Shown here one piece after another: positions 1 to 12,701 of a DNA stretch of 64,000 nucleotides. The translations under genes and the position numbers were made by a program. Each line of letters starts with the position of its first letter. Position 1 is the stretch's first letter. Origin of the DNA: Cyathus striatus (lineage: Eukaryota; Basidiomycota; Agaricomycetes; Agaricales; Nidulariaceae); contig JAOVFP010000022.1 in the NCBI GenBank assembly GCA_025738555.1, forward strand, positions 1,674,001 through 1,738,000, written 5' to 3'. The notes under the pieces were generated by a model. The model was not told the DNA's origin. It worked only from the letters and a program-made list of their open reading frames with translations, and made no database searches.

Positions 1-1240
1 TCTGTCATGCCAGACTGTCATTAGACGAATATGGCAATCATCAAGTTTCATTCGTCCACATTACCTTGCAACTTAATAGCTGAAGCCTGACATTTTCAGA
101 ATTCCTCTTTTCATTTTTTGCCGCTATTTAGTACCTCTCTCTAAACCTATATTAATATGATCAATAGGTGAACACGGACAGTGCCTACTTATAAAGTCCG
201 TTATCACCAACCAGAGACCGCGCTAACCTCCGAGATCACTCCAAGTGAATGATATCAACAGTCTGTATACGTAAGACTACTTAAAGCTATATTTCCCGCG
301 GAGATATATATATATATGTATACGTCTAATATAAATTGAAAGATTATTCACTATGGCAAGACAAATATCGGTTGTTGCGCAACAAGCCTAATTCACTATA
401 TTTTGACCGTGTCATTAAATGTGGTAACAGAGTTTTGTTGGAGGCATTTGCTGTACATAAAATATGAAATGTGTATATTCAATATATTCCTATCGTGCTT
501 CTTGTTGGCCGATCAAACTGATAGCAGCTGATAACACAGTGGGTAATTGAGTTGAAACATTAATGCATAATTTTATCAATGTGAAGGCAGTGCGCTTCTG
601 TGATATAGAAGTTACCACCTCATGGTAATCACCACTATTACCACCCCAGCGGCAGCGCCCTTTCATCCAACTTCCATCTGTCTTCCGGTTGAACAACGAG
701 TTAGCAAACAATTGATTACAGACGGATGCTGTCTACTACAGAAATATGTTTCTCATTAAGTGTAACGAAGAAAAATTACTATGAATTTGTCGTGGTCTTC
801 TGCCTCCTTTAAAATTACAAGCTACATACACATGCGCTATCCACGCCTGAGAAATAATGTACAAGCGGCTGCCCATGGATTGTGCGCCACATTTGCGTCA
901 AAACTGTAATTTGTACCAAATTTCTAAATGTTAAGAAATTAAGGTATAAGCGTTGTCGAAGCCCGATGTCGACATGTCAACCACAATCGTATAGCTCACA
1001 ACTAAGCACCTGCTCCCATGGAGCGCTCACTAAAGTACACCTTGCATGCGACAGAAAAGACATAAATAAACCACCATGTGCTAGGTACTAGCGACAATAT
1101 ATATAGGTTTAGCAGCCACATAACACATTCCCATAAAATCGACTATGAACCTTAAACGTATATTGATTTCCGTAGGTCTCCTTCCTTACTTATATGTGGG
1201 CTTCGCAAGATAGATGAACGCAAAATGGAAGGCTGCCAAC
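1..1240 (+). pseudogene. Remnant of the glutamine synthetase (GS) region, third copy
   Basis: This stretch is collinear, with large internal deletions, with 16620-20110, which holds the intact GS gene. Bases 1-120 match 16620-16740 and about 490-720 match 17765-18010. Bases 730-920 match the end of GS exon 3 and the start of exon 4, with the same 'tgtttctcat' intron start and the segment encoding the conserved 'AAHGLRATF' stretch, here damaged. Bases 920-1240 match the gene's 3' flank. Only about 60 codons of GS are left, broken by stops and indels, so no product is expected. Its value is as an outgroup copy: it shows the spacer before later insertions. Confidence is high for homology and low for exact limits. 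Confidence 0.75.
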
Positions 1241-1895
1241 GACCTCTAGTATTATCCTCGGCACAAATTGAAGACAAGTTGGAACTTAATGTCAATAATG
1301 ACAGCCCCTTTTGTATATTCGCGTTTCTACGAGTTGTGGAGAGTAACAATATTTATTTGGTAAAACTTCTGCGGTTTGGTTCAACGACCTCAGATTGTTT
1401 TGCGCTGGCATGCCCTAGACTTGACCCAAGTAGTCTGCCACCCTCTCAGGTGTTCATGTGGCACGAACGTGGGATCTGTTTAATTGCTGCCAGGCGTCTG
1501 CTCTCATCTGCTTCATGAATCTCCGATGATTTTCAAGCTGCGTTCTAGTCGTAGACCTTCGTAGACTGGTAGATTCTATCATCAGATTGTGGCGGACAGT
1601 GGTGGGAATTGAGTGGAAAGCATTATGACTACTTAAGAAGTTAACAGCGCCCATACCGCGCACTTCATATTCAGAAGGAAAGAGATATGGTTATTTGTCG
1701 ATTTCATAAACTGTAGATTGTAATATATAAGATTCAAGTTGTTCGATGCTAAGTTCGATTCCGAGCAATGTTCCCGTGGCGGAAGCATTCGTGCCGCTAA
1801 TTATCAATGGGGGGTGAACCAAACAAACGACCCCTAAATACGCGTGGATGAAGTTGAGCAAAACGCTCAGGTTCGTTCCTCAGATAAGAAAAGGA
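1241..1895. other. Spacer; inverted copy of the P450/NACHT intergenic region
   Basis: No gene is seen. The reverse complement of about 1450-1830 resembles the spacer between P450 relic and NACHT gene at 42440-42640 and 55620-55860; all three share a 'tatctctttcc' stretch followed by an 'aagtgcgc' motif. It is therefore the upstream flank of the P450 relic that follows, carried here in the opposite orientation and without a NACHT gene. Bases 1241-1450 hold nothing I can identify. Confidence 0.5.
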
Positions 1896-2640
1896 AGCTT
1901 ATAATCCTTAAGTACCCAATCACTAGCACTCCTAGCAATAATGAGATTAACTCTAGGTGCAAATATTCATCTTCCAGCAATTTCCCATACCCACGCCCTT
2001 GTCTTTCTGCTGGCCCAACTCGCATGATCTCCCCAGTAGCGGTAACCCTATCTCCGAATGCCAACCATCTGCGGACAGATACCACCGCTCCATCTCCTTC
2101 CAACTCCCTTGTCCCGGCCCTTCTTCACCCACACGTGAATTAGCAACTTCACGTTCTTCGTGCAGTCGACGTGATCCGAATGGTATGGAGAGTGGTATGG
2201 CGGTCGACTTTCAGGTTCGTGTTCTGCCTTGAGTCCTTTCACTTTCGCTTTCCTCCTTAATTGCTGTCCTTATCTTATCCTGTTCTCGCTATCCGTACCT
2301 CACTCTTCCTTCCCCATTACGTATTACAACTAGTACTTACGCTACCTTATACAGGACCCAATGTAACAGTACACCCTCGAAGCACCGCTTTCCTCTTCGG
2401 CAGCGCATATCACACCCTCTCCTGCCATTCTGGCACTTCCCTAACCCTCCCTTTTCCACCTCCGCAGCAGGCACAAGGGACAATAATCACGTGCGAGTGT
2501 CTCTTTGAGATATTCAAGGACAATGCGAAGGTGCATATGCAAGTTGTGAAGGCGCATTTTGATGCGGTGCTCGAGCGGGAGGTTGAGCCGAAGAGGGTGA
2601 AGAATGGTGTGTGAGAGAGAGGTTAGGGAGACCACCGGTT
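1896..2640 (+). pseudogene. Cytochrome P450 relic (copy P1, N-terminal half)
   Basis: Pieces of a P450 are readable in shifting frames. There is a 'YHRSI...RPFFTHT' block near 2080-2140 (the conserved substrate-side 'FHRSxxRPFF' region of CYP63/CYP512-type proteins), then a block ending 'MAVDFQ' followed by a gt donor near 2215, and later 'LFEIFKDNAKVHMQVVKAHFD' near 2500-2560. Stops and frame changes separate the blocks, and the I-helix, K-helix and heme-binding parts are absent. The family assignment rests on these motifs and on the longer copies elsewhere in the window; the CYP family number is inference. Confidence 0.6.
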
Positions 2641-3118
2641 CTTTTCGTATGCTGTTTATCTCATTACGAAGATACCAAGGGGCTAATTTTGGTTTAGATC
2701 TGATGTTGGTTAGTGTTGAAGTTTGGTTGAAGTGTTGAATGTATTCATACTCTTCTCGCTATAAATAAGCCACTCACAGCAGGAGACTGCCTTCTCCAAG
2801 GAATAGGGGACATCTACATCTTTGTGCTCCAATTTTCCGTTGCCTCGAGTCTGGTGCTATTGTTATCGCTACTTCATCGAGCTGGAACTGGCAGCCTTTC
2901 ATATCTAATGAGGCCTTCACTAGTCAACTTTAGCGCTACTTTTCCTTACAAGTAGGAAAATTGCAAAGCACCTCTAATCAAAGTGTCACTACTCGTTAAC
3001 ACCGCACAAAATTAGCTATTTACAATTACATAAATCGGAGAATCTAGGTATTAACTAGACAATGGCATACATCTGGTGAGTTGCATAATAACAATCTCTG
3101 TCATTTTCTTTATATTCA
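2641..3118. other. Spacer downstream of DUF6533 copy 1
   Basis: No gene is seen. About 3000-3118 is similar to 13340-13476, the 3' flank of the second DUF6533 gene, so it belongs to the duplicated block. The rest is unassigned. Confidence 0.5.
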
Positions 3119-4720
3119 TCATGCTCCCAATCTTTCGTTGAAGATCGTCATCTCGGTGTCGACAGTTTCAGGTTGTCTTTTAAACTTCATCCAAGTAGTA
3201 ATCCTGCCATTACCAACAGAGAATGAAGCTGATTCACCCGAGGTTGAATTGGTATTGCGATTGCTATAATGGATCGTTCGCACAGATATAAGTAGGCGAC
3301 TTGCAAATATGCTTGGGAGAACGAATGCAAACGAAGTGCCTAGTTCATTTAGAGTGAGCTGACGTTCAATGCAAGTACATGAGTAAATTATAATGTTTGA
3401 TAAGAGAAATAATGAAGTTCGTACCCGATTGTTCCACCACAACACAGCATTTCCAACGTAGATCCAAAATATGCTACATAGTAGGCTAAATAATTACTCC
3501 ACAATATGGACTTGAAATCTTACACGATGAAATAAAGTACCGATTGTCTTGTGAGATTTCGCATTAGACGTCCGCCCCCGGAAGACTGGCGATAATTCCA
3601 TGCCACGCGAAGGGCTAGTAGGAGAAGAATTGTTTCGGTAATAATAATGGTGATCCAGTAGTATACTACCCAATGAGTTCCATCTTCTGGGTCCCCATCC
3701 GCACAGATAGTGACTCCAGGAAATGGTTCATTTGTCCCTAAAGAACTATCGCAACCTAGGACACTAAACAATCAGAACTTGGTGAGCGTACCAACTAGTT
3801 TAGCGTTTGGAATTCCGAAGAAACATCCCATTGTAACTGCCTCACCCAAAGTCAAAAATGCCTAAAGTTGAAGATGCATGCCCTTTGAATTGTACATATA
3901 ATAGTCCGTAGGTTAATCCACTTACGAAAAGTGCCAACATCCCTTTGGCATTCCCGTACATCGCCCACAGTCTCAGCTGCAGTATAACTACATGTATTTA
4001 GATTTCAGTCCCGACAAGATTTCACACAGTAAATTCACCATGGGTTGTAATGGTTTGTAGACTTGCACCTGTATCCTGCCAATGGAAGAATCTCAGACCT
4101 GTGAAGTAAAACGAAATATAAGACATCATGTAGGTTAATGTAGTCAGGTACGCACAACTGTACATTAAACACTGATCATGATGGATGCTCCAAAAGATAG
4201 GTGGTTCTTACGTCTTTCCTGGGCCTTTAGTTCTCTTTCAAACTAAAATGAATTAGTGATACGTACTATAAGGGAAGGATGTGGTAGCATGAACACTACG
4301 CCACAATCAGAGTGATGTTTCTGTGAAATAACGAAAACTGTACCAACCGACGGCATTCGACCTGACGATTTTCCTTCGTAAGTGCAACTAACTGTAAAGG
4401 CATGAATAACTTACACATTGAAAATTAAGCTGTAGTATCGGTTCTGACGAAAGAGATGGTGAGTGTGGATCTTGCCTGCTCAGCTACAGAAAACAGCTGT
4501 ACCCATAGAAAGAGACATTTCCCAAAGGACCAACGGTGGTTCTTTTGAAAACTAAGGCTAATCGTCCTGAATACTTTCAATGAAACTGCGTACCCAAAAT
4601 AAATTTATCTGTTGCTGTCGTCAGAGGTCGTAATATAATTCCTGATACTTCCACTCACTTCAGAATCGAGCTGTAGAACTAGCGCAGTTGAGTTTCAGCA
4701 CAGCACCGAAGTTGAAAGGA
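3119..4720 (-). CDS. DUF6533 multi-pass membrane protein, copy 1
   Basis: The gene is split into many short exons. The 3' exons can be set by phase: 4098-4039, 3987-3926, 3861-3792, 3755-3524, 3473-3425 and 3358-3119 (stop). They encode 'FHWQDTGASLQ', 'LRLWAMYGNAKGMLALF', a loop with 'CADGDPEDGTHW', a hydrophobic helix 'ITIIITETILLLLALRV', and a last helix followed by 'ASRLLISVR'. Upstream, 'HRWSFGKCLFLW' plus 'NRYYSLIFN' is the hallmark of the N-terminal DUF6533 domain. Such proteins are abundant integral membrane proteins of mushrooms with no established function. The first exons and the start codon were not fixed, so the 5' limit is approximate. The exon layout is shared with the copy at 13477-15060. 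Confidence 0.65.
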
Positions 4721-5189
4721 GAGTTGGGACATACAGTATTCATATGTAATGAGTACAGCGGAGCACACTACAGCCGAATATGATAAGTCATTGATACATT
4801 AAGTACTGAAATGTAGAATAAATGCGTACAATATGCGTTTCGCTCCCAGCCGACTTGAACATGGGGCTCAAAACTGGGTGGCATTGTTGCTTCTGAAGAA
4901 GTTCCGAATTCTCTTTATATATATATATACGTAAGAACGCCTACAAATGTTGTGACACGTTCATGGGCGCTACGTTCACATCGTAAGAGCTTGGGCATTT
5001 CGGGTGATAAGGCCATGATAACATTCACATGGCTATAGTTAGAAGCCAATCCACAACGAACTTAAAATTACATGTCGTCTAGAAGACCAAGACGATGATT
5101 GTATCAGTATATTGGGCCCGTCGGCATTTCCGTGACAGTCGAATTCACTATCACCACAGATAACCGTTTTATAGTATGGTTGGTTCTCA
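4721..5189. other. Duplicated spacer 5' of DUF6533 copy 1
   Basis: No gene is seen. About 4840-5110 matches 15190-15470, the region upstream of the second DUF6533 gene (shared 'cgctcccagccg' and 'catgtcgtctagaag' stretches). It probably contains the DUF6533 promoter; a run of TA repeats lies at 4914-4930. Confidence 0.45.
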
Positions 5190-5445
5190 CCGTGACATGA
5201 ATCCGAAGCGAGCAACGTGAACTAAGTATACGGTCGACGTGCTTGGTACTTGCTTGGTACGGAGTACAACATGGTGTGTACTAGGATGAGGCTGATGAGC
5301 TAACCCGACAGTTGTCCTGTCCATCATTTACTACTAAGTATTTTCAGAAGTATAGCTGGGTGCAATGCGGCCTCAGAAATCCCAGCCGCCAAAGATAGCG
5401 AGCTGGACGTTACAGACAAGATCATAATCTACATAATGTATAGTA
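5190..5445 (+). pseudogene. 3' end of an amino-acid permease (relic)
   Basis: This matches the last two exons of the permease at 20442-22723 (compare 22490-22740): the 'gtcctgtccatcatttacta' stretch, then a damaged 'FPKYGG' region, then 'cagccgccaaagatagcgag' and 'gacgttacagacaag'. Indels break the frame. It marks the end of a third copy of the GS-permease module. Confidence 0.7.
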
Positions 5446-6990
5446 ATATGTACACTCGTAAAGGCTGAAAGTTGCAGTTTAGTACGTAAAGAGTTGGCGT
5501 ACCGTTTACCTTGAGGCTTGTCCTCAGTCCACCGCATTTCCCGTGTCGACGCCAGCCCCTCCCTCCAAATAACCAACCACCCACCCACAGAATCACATTC
5601 CATCGAGTACGTTCTCACAGCCGCATGGGAGTCAGCAACTTCAGCGTCTTAGTGCCGTCAACGAGGGGATGGAGGCTGGGATAGCCGCTGATTTACAGGT
5701 TCTTTTCATTCATTTCACTTCTCGCGAGTCGCTACGTGTTTCCCCAATGTTTCGGGGCCCACCGTTGTCCTTAACTTTCTTCCTCTCGGTTTCTGTGCCT
5801 TACTTCCCTTACCCATCGACAATCCTACTACAGCCAGTGCTTGCATTATCTTACACCACTAGAACACAATGCAACGCTGTGGTAGTAGCTACACCCCGGG
5901 TGTCGAATGTACAAGTTCCGCGTTCTTCAACAGCGCCCTATCCTGCACGCACCTCCCTCTCCCATCTCCCCACCGCCCCCGAGCAGACCCATGCTAGTGT
6001 TCCATTTAGCAGAAGATGTAACGACCACGCACGAGCGTCAGGGGTGATTCTAGCCACTCTTCGAGTTATTCGAGGACAAATTAAAGATGCATATGCGCGT
6101 TAAGAAGGCGTGTTTAGATATGGTGCTTGAACAGGCGGTTGAGCGGAAGAGGGGAGGGGAGAGTGAGGCGTTGACGTTGTTGGACATTTGATTATCGTTT
6201 CCTCTGGTATGTTTTTCTTTTGCATTAGGGGGGTGAATCTGATTGTTGGGGGGTAGGTTGGGTCCTAGTGAAGGATGAGGTGTTGAATGTGACCATAGCT
6301 GCTCGTAATACAGTGGTTCGTCCATCGCATCCTGGCTCTCTACTTGACGTTAATCCACGTACGAATGGCAGCCACGCTCACGTTCTGTATATAATTTCTC
6401 TCTCAACATTCCGAGGTCACCTAAAAGCTGCGCTATGAAGTTCTTCCGAACGCAGTGATGAAGACTCGAGAGTTGCTCGAGAGGTACCCTACTTGTGAGA
6501 AGATGAAGGACATTAGGACTAGTAGATATCTCAAAATGGCGATCAATGGTACGTTCTTCTTTCCCTTTTCTTTCTTCGCCACTTGTTCATATGGTTTTGT
6601 TTTGCAGAAATGTTGACACTGTTGCCACCTGTGTTCGTATTCCCTTGGGGACGCCTGCTTACACCACGCTAACGAGCCGCGACCACGCAGTTCGTCCAAT
6701 GCTCGTAAAGCGCGTACCGTTCACTACGTGACCTTACCCCGACACAAATGAGAAGCTGTATGCATTCCCGCTAGAGTATTGTACGTTCTTTATTGGTCCT
6801 ACTACACTGTACACACACTTATAACTTGTATTTCAGAGGGTGCTGTGCAGCGTCATGATGGTATACCTTACTCAACCAAAGGCCTCTCGCACGAGGATCA
6901 GATGGAGGGGAGATAGATTATGTCGAAGGCACTGTATATTCTCATCTCATCTCAAGCAGGAATAATGCATATACTTCCTCATGCTTCCAC
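5446..6990 (+). pseudogene. Cytochrome P450 relic (copy P2, longest left-hand copy)
   Basis: Successive P450 blocks are readable in order: 'GMEAGIAADLQ' before a gt donor near 5699; a helical block containing 'LFEDKLKMHMRVKKACLD' at about 6060-6120; 'VLNVTIAARNTV', a degenerate I-helix corresponding to the usual AGRDTT, near 6275-6320; 'KMKDIRTSRYLKMAIN' before an intron near 6500-6550; then 'EMLTLLPPVFVFP', a K-helix in which the usual ExxR arginine is lost, near 6610-6650. The following part fades out. There is no heme-binding FxxGxRxCxG. Stops and frame changes throughout make it a pseudogene. Orientation is opposite to the P450 relics of the right-hand array. Confidence 0.7.
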
Positions 6991-8480
6991 TTCTAAATGA
7001 TACCTGCAGATGCTTCGAAGGGGTAGCTAACTGTAGCTGCTCTCTCTAGGCGAAATATAGCCACCCCCCCCTTTAACTGTACGTTCGCTTGCTGCTGGTC
7101 CCGTGCCGCCTAAACTTTTGTTGCCTTCTGTGGACAACAGTTACATCAAGTTCACCGACGACGACCCTCTTTGAGGTTGCGGAGATTCACGGAATAGGAT
7201 GGTATTTCTTACCAGCTTTGCTTAGTCTCTATTCCAGTCTCAAATCTTCATCTTCGGCTACAGCTGTGCACCCTACACTAGATGCGCACAGATACGTCTG
7301 ACTAAAGCTCCCCACGAAACCTCGGCAGATGAACAACCAGAGGCATTTCAACTCGCCTTGCTTCGTTTTTCCAGCCGGTGGTCGCACCAAGCTGGTAGAT
7401 ATTGGAGAGATAGCGGCAGGACTCATCAGCTCAAGTATTATGCCGGAGGAGGGGTGGGGTGACGGTGTAATGCTGCGCGTAGCGGGATTGTTGTGTAGAA
7501 GCTGCACCTCATTAAGGCTGAAGCGGTGAGGGCTCGTGGCTAGGCCCTAGGGAGCTCAGGTTGACTAGTTTTCGCCTTTGGTTCAGGCTTGTTTGGCCTT
7601 GAACGTTGCCAGTCGGTCTTCTCTATCATGCACATGTAAAGCGTTCTTTGGGTGCCCTATCCGTGGCACTATTGGCTATATTTTATGCCATGTTCATAAT
7701 ACACATGCAAGACCTTACCTCCACTTCACTCACATTCTATCAGCTACGCGCTTACAGCGACACATCCCCATAGGATCCCAATAAATATACCTGTCATTTC
7801 TAATGTGGCGCTATAATGTTCCGCAATGTAATCACCACCCTCCAACAGCACGAACGCATATTACTTGCCTTGCTCCTTTCACTTCATGACCAGAACCTTT
7901 CCCGCCGCTGTTAATTATGTCTTCTTTGAAGTTCAACAGAAGCGACGAAACCACCCTCAGTGGAATACCTTCTTATGAAACTTCAACAATGATGCATGAT
8001 GGGCTGTCACAGGCACTTAAACTGCCCCGCCTTTCTAGACCAATGGTCTCATTGAACCCACGGAAGATGAAAACAAGAGTCGTTAAGCGTGGTGAGGGAA
8101 AGCGGAGAACAGATCAGGGTGTGTAGATCCTACATACTACCGGCTCATCAGTTCAAATCTCCTCCCACGATTTCACGTGGTCCATATCTCTTTTGGATAT
8201 CACACCGTAGAACGATTTAGTATCTGTTTATAATCGACTCCCTGACGCTTCTTTCTACTTCCTCTCTGCTTCCTCTATGTCGCGCTGCATGCAGTACTTA
8301 TTGCTACCTTAGGCAAAGTACAACCTTCGGTCAATTGTGGGCAGTGGGCACACTTAACCTTGAAGCTTGAGGATTGGTAATGGCGATCTAGATCAGGCCT
8401 GAGTCCGCGTCTGGCACTTAAAAGTTACAAGCGCCAAGCCGTTTTCGCTTACACCATGCCTTGTCTACACTGTCTACATA
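6991..8480. other. Spacer with no identifiable gene
   Basis: About 1.5 kb with only short open frames (for example 7089-7301, 7329-7529 and 7917-8126) that show no domain, no paralogue in the window and no convincing intron pattern. A run of nine C's lies at about 7064-7072. I see nothing else here. Confidence 0.5.
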
Positions 8481-10168
8481 AGACCTCACAAAACTTCTTG
8501 CCTGGTGGCCTCGCTCGACTGGGGTTGTGTAGTGCAAATTATGGCTGCAGTTAGCATCGGCTCTGGCTTGACATTTCAACCGGCGGCAGCTCAGACGCTG
8601 TATGCTTAATCTTCATATGGAGTGAGAATTGATATTAACACTCATTAACATTAGTGGGGTTTACTGTGCTCTTCTTCTGTGTCACGCTGTTATCTGTAGT
8701 TTGAACCCTATCATTATTGCAAGACTGCAGATATCGTACATTGTCATCAACATCTTGTAAGGTCGTTATTTTCGCCGTTAACAAGCTTACTAACATGCTA
8801 CTTCAGGTTATGTCTAGTAATTATTATTGGTGTACCTGCAGTGACTCCAAAGGAATTTATAAACAGCGCTGGCTATGTATTTGGGAATTTCACAAATATC
8901 TCAGGGTGGACCACGGTTATGCATTTATCCTAAGTTTTCTCAGTCCTCTATGGGCAATAGGTGAGTATTCCGTCCTTGGTTATAAACAAGATGTTCAATG
9001 GAATTATGCAGGGGCCTTCGATTCTACTATTCACATCAGCGAAGAGGCCTCCAATGCAAGTATCGCTATTCCTTATGCCATTATCTTTGCCGCCACGTCT
9101 GGTATTATACTTGGCTGGGGTAAGAAAGATACATATTTATGAATAGCAACTGTTGACTGTATTACATTCAGGCCTAAACGCAACCCTTGTGTTTGCATGG
9201 GAAATAGTCTTGGAGAAATCTTGGGCAGTCCTATAGAACAGCCTATGGCAACGGTACGCTATGTCCTAGGAGTCCTTGTAAATGATACCAAAAGCATGAC
9301 ATTATATCTCTAACTAGGTTCTTTTTAACTCGTTTGGGAAAAACGGAACGTTAGCGATTTGGGCTTTCATTGTAGTAATTCAGTAGGTCTTAACACGCCA
9401 TGTGGTTCTAATTCTCCTCTGATGGTTGTATGTAGGTTTACTATGACAACTAGCCTGGTAAGACCAAGTTCGATAATATGCAGAGAATCTTAGACATTTG
9501 ATCTACGTTTCTAGTTGACGAGTTGCTCACGCCAGGTTTTTGCCTTCTCGCGTGACGGAGCATTACCATTCTCACAATGGCTGTATCCTATCCACCCCAA
9601 AACGCACGCACCTGTTAACTGTGTATGGTTTACAACCGTTTTATCTGGACTTTTGAGGCTTCTAGCATTTGCCGGGCCTGCTGCAATTGGAGCTATTTTC
9701 TCTATCGCCGTGGCTAGCCAATATATTGTTTACTCAGTACCGATATCCGCTCGCTATCTTGGAGGCAAGGATCTTCGGCCTGGACCTTTTAGGTTAGGAA
9801 TACTGGTAATAATTTTCGCTTTTTACTATCTAACCCAATCTCACATATTCTCTAGAGCAAGCCAGTTGCAGCCATAGCAGTGACATGAATGGTTTTCATT
9901 ATAATCGTGTTCTTCTTCCTAGCTGCACCTAATCCTGAAGCGAGTGACATGAACTGTACAGTCGTTGTGCTTGGTAGTGTACAATTATGTTATATTCAGA
10001 TGAGCTAACATCTTCTATTTAGGAGGGACTATTGTCCTGTCGATTATCTACTATTACTTTCCGAAGTACGGCGGAATGCATTGGTTTAAAGGACCCATTG
10101 CAAACATCGACGTCTCCAAGAGCACAGTCGCAAATGATAGCGAGCAAGACGTTACAGACAAGACTTAA
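8481..10168 (+). pseudogene. Amino-acid/GABA permease, 5'-truncated and frameshifted copy
   Basis: Collinear with exons 5-14 of the intact permease at 20442-22723, including intron positions. It starts inside exon 5 (the 'LDWGC..QIMAAVSIGSGLTFQP' block near 8510-8600); exons 1-4 and the promoter are missing. Near 8910 one base is lost ('accacggt' against 'accaacggc'), which shifts the frame in the 'NISGWTNGYAFIL' segment. Near 9888 the codon for W in 'VTWMVF' has become TGA. Exon 12, a 120-codon open block at 9515-9877 with 'FAFSRDGALPFS' and 'ARYLGGKDLRPGPFRLGIL', is well preserved, so the copy is not very old. No functional transporter is expected. Confidence 0.85.
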
Positions 10169-10377
10169 GAAACACATCAGGATAAGCTACATGATGTAAA
10201 CTAATACACTCGTATTGCTGTTTAGAACTAAAAGAACTGGCGTCCATGCGTCCATGATAAATTACAACCTGGAGAAATACAGTGTTCCTACCACGGGTCC
10301 ATTCCCTTGAGAATATGTGTATACACCTTTTAATTAACTGTCCAAGCATCAGTTTCCATCGAGTATATATCATCCAT

Positions 10378-12701
10378 TCATTCGGCATCGCTCATGATCT
10401 GTTGTCCAGTGACTACAATCCCAAGCTCCAAGTCCTTATTGTTAGGTAGTAGCCACTCCGGCGTTTCTACCGCAGTCTCTTCAGAAGTAGTTGTATCAGA
10501 TCTACGAGCCATAGTTGTACTTGTTACTGCGTTTTGACGTTTTAGATTTACATTCGCATCCAACCTTGTCGGCACAGCCAGTCCATAAGAGCACGTGATA
10601 CTGTCAAGCGGGCGCAGCGGCACAAGTCCTTTGTCCTTCATGAACACCTCGATGGAAGAAATGACCAGTATCAAGTAGTCATCCCACCACATGTTATCGT
10701 GCCTCTTGTACCTATTATCCTTCTTCGCAAATTCCTCCTCCAATTCACATTTCAACGACCGGAGGACTTTCCCAGAATCGAGGAAGACACCCATCCTGTT
10801 GCCAGCCTCGACCGGGAATGCGGTCAGCTGGCCAAGCATAGCGCGGTAAAGGCTCAAAACGCCGTCCACAATAGCGCGCATCTCGTCCTCGCTGAGAACA
10901 TCGAACTCTTCCCACACGCCGAGCATATCTTTCACGGTTGCCTTCAGTACATGGGTGTCCAAGACATCTTCAAGGTGAGTTTTGTCCTGAACAGAGCTGG
11001 CGTGGTAGAAGGCAAGGAGGAAGATCATTGTAGTTTGGTGGTAGAACAAAGAGCCGACACGGTCAACCAGCTGGTTTTCCCAATCGAGTGTTACGTTCGA
11101 TGGGTCCACGCCGGCGTCGACTGCCTGGATGAGATAGAGGATGGGGAAGGCGATCTCGTTGTGTAAAGCAACGTTTTCCTACCAACGTACGTCAGCGCGG
11201 GCGCCAGGGAAGTTGGTAAACTTACTTTGGGAAGGGCAATCCTGGGCCTGACACTTCCTCCTATATCCCGCCAACCGTGAGCCACCAGAGCTTTCATGAA
11301 CAAATCTTCGTTCCCTATCTCCCGCCCCGTCTTCAGCCCGTAGTCCTTTCGGAATTTCATGACGTTAACCGATATCCCAGCTAACCGCGCTCGCTGCATC
11401 ATAGTCAACATGTTCGCGTCCTCTTGCGACATCAGCTGACCACCGAGATACAAAGGGACCGCGACCTCGCACGCCCGTATCCTACGAGTCTTCTGCTCAT
11501 CCGTAAGAGACTTCGAGGTGCAGGTCGTAAGTAAGAACTGCACCCTCTTGAACACATTCCGGTCTTGACCAAGCGACTGACACAGCGCGTGGACCAAGGT
11601 ATTATCCCTATCCAGGAGGTCATCGAACGGATCCCGGTGCTGTGGCTGAGAGAGACGGCCAAGAAGCCCCGGTAGAACCTCGAAGAAGGATTCAAGCTCC
11701 TTGCTGTCTTCGATGTAGGTCGAAAATAGCCAACTTAACGCCTGCTTTTGACGCCTAATGAGCCGCTTTTCGTTTCCTGGGACCTCGAGTGACCAAGCTT
11801 CACCTTCCCTTGCCTCTGACTGTGTTTTCATAAACCGCCAGATAGGCCTGCGCCTCCAGGGTATCCATAGCATCACTCCCTGCATGAAGCTCCAAATGGC
11901 GTGGGATATGGGAGTGTGGAAGGGACTATCGTAGTGGAAGAGAGGAAGGAGCGTGGCTATGAGGTACAGGGCGACCAAGAACGAGAGTATTGCAATGTGA
12001 ACATAGTAAATGATAACGTTGTAGTCCGCGAAGAAGGCAACTGCACCGCCGTAGAAGAGAAAGAGCGATACGTGAAGAAAAGTTGGGATAAATCCAACTA
12101 TAGTCTCCACGTGAAATCGCTGGATACCAGCGAATAGGTACATTCGCATCCTGGCTCTACGTTTGGCGGAGGCACAGTGAATCTTCTTCAGGTATGATCG
12201 TGTCCATTGCTGTACGAAGATCGCCGCGAGTGCGGCGGATAGGCTGAATCCGAGGCTAAGGAACCAGAACACATTGCAGACAACAATCGACGTTGGAGGA
12301 CTGAATGGCAAGTCGATAGGAAGGACAGGCTGAGGGCCAGTGTATCCCCCGACCCATTAACTGCGATGGCATGTTGCACCAAAAGAAGTTGCGATAGAAG
12401 GGCGACTGTGCCGTCTCCCGAGTCCGGCTGGAGCTTTTGGTAGGCCTCAACGAGAAATGCAGTGAGCGCTGCGGAGAAAAGACCAGCCTGTGTGGTACTA
12501 GTCAGTACTCGCATGTTCCCATCATATCGCGTGCGGTAGAATCTGATAACTCACGAATAGAAGTATCGAATCCATGTCCCCCTTCCAACTATTGGTCATT
12601 GACGTATCAACCCTCTTGGCTTCATCATTGTACATCGACCATATGGCACGCTCTGCGCTCTCGTAGTTCCTTGGTTGCTCTTTTGGACTTGGTGCCGCCA
12701 T
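10378..12701 (-). CDS. DUF6535 membrane protein (one single-base lesion)
   Basis: Three exons on the minus strand: 12701-12555, 12487-11226 and 11178-10378. The N-terminal 49 residues ('MAAPSPKEQPRNYESAERAIW...') are followed by the DUF6535 region: 'AGLFSAALTAFLVEAYQKLQ', 'FSPPTSIVVCNVFWFLSLGFSLSAALAAI', 'VQQWTRSYL', then hydrophobic helices at about residues 190-260. The C-terminal third is helical and soluble, with 'WEEFDVLSEDEMRAI'. These are common mushroom membrane proteins of unknown role. Exon 2 is one base short of a whole number of codons. The shift falls at a run of five G's (12345-12349 on +), where six would join 'AVNGSG' to 'PVLPIDLPFSPPTS'. With that base the protein is 736 aa. 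This could be a real frameshift or a homopolymer error. Confidence 0.75.

Noticed and set aside
7917..8126. 69-codon open frame
   Set aside because: No domain, no paralogue in the window and no nearby intron signals; its length is compatible with chance.
10699..11166. 155-codon plus-strand open frame
   Set aside because: It is antisense to the well-supported DUF6535 exon 3 and has no domain or independent conservation; the partial copy at 23314-23530 is likewise antisense to the DUF6535 relic.
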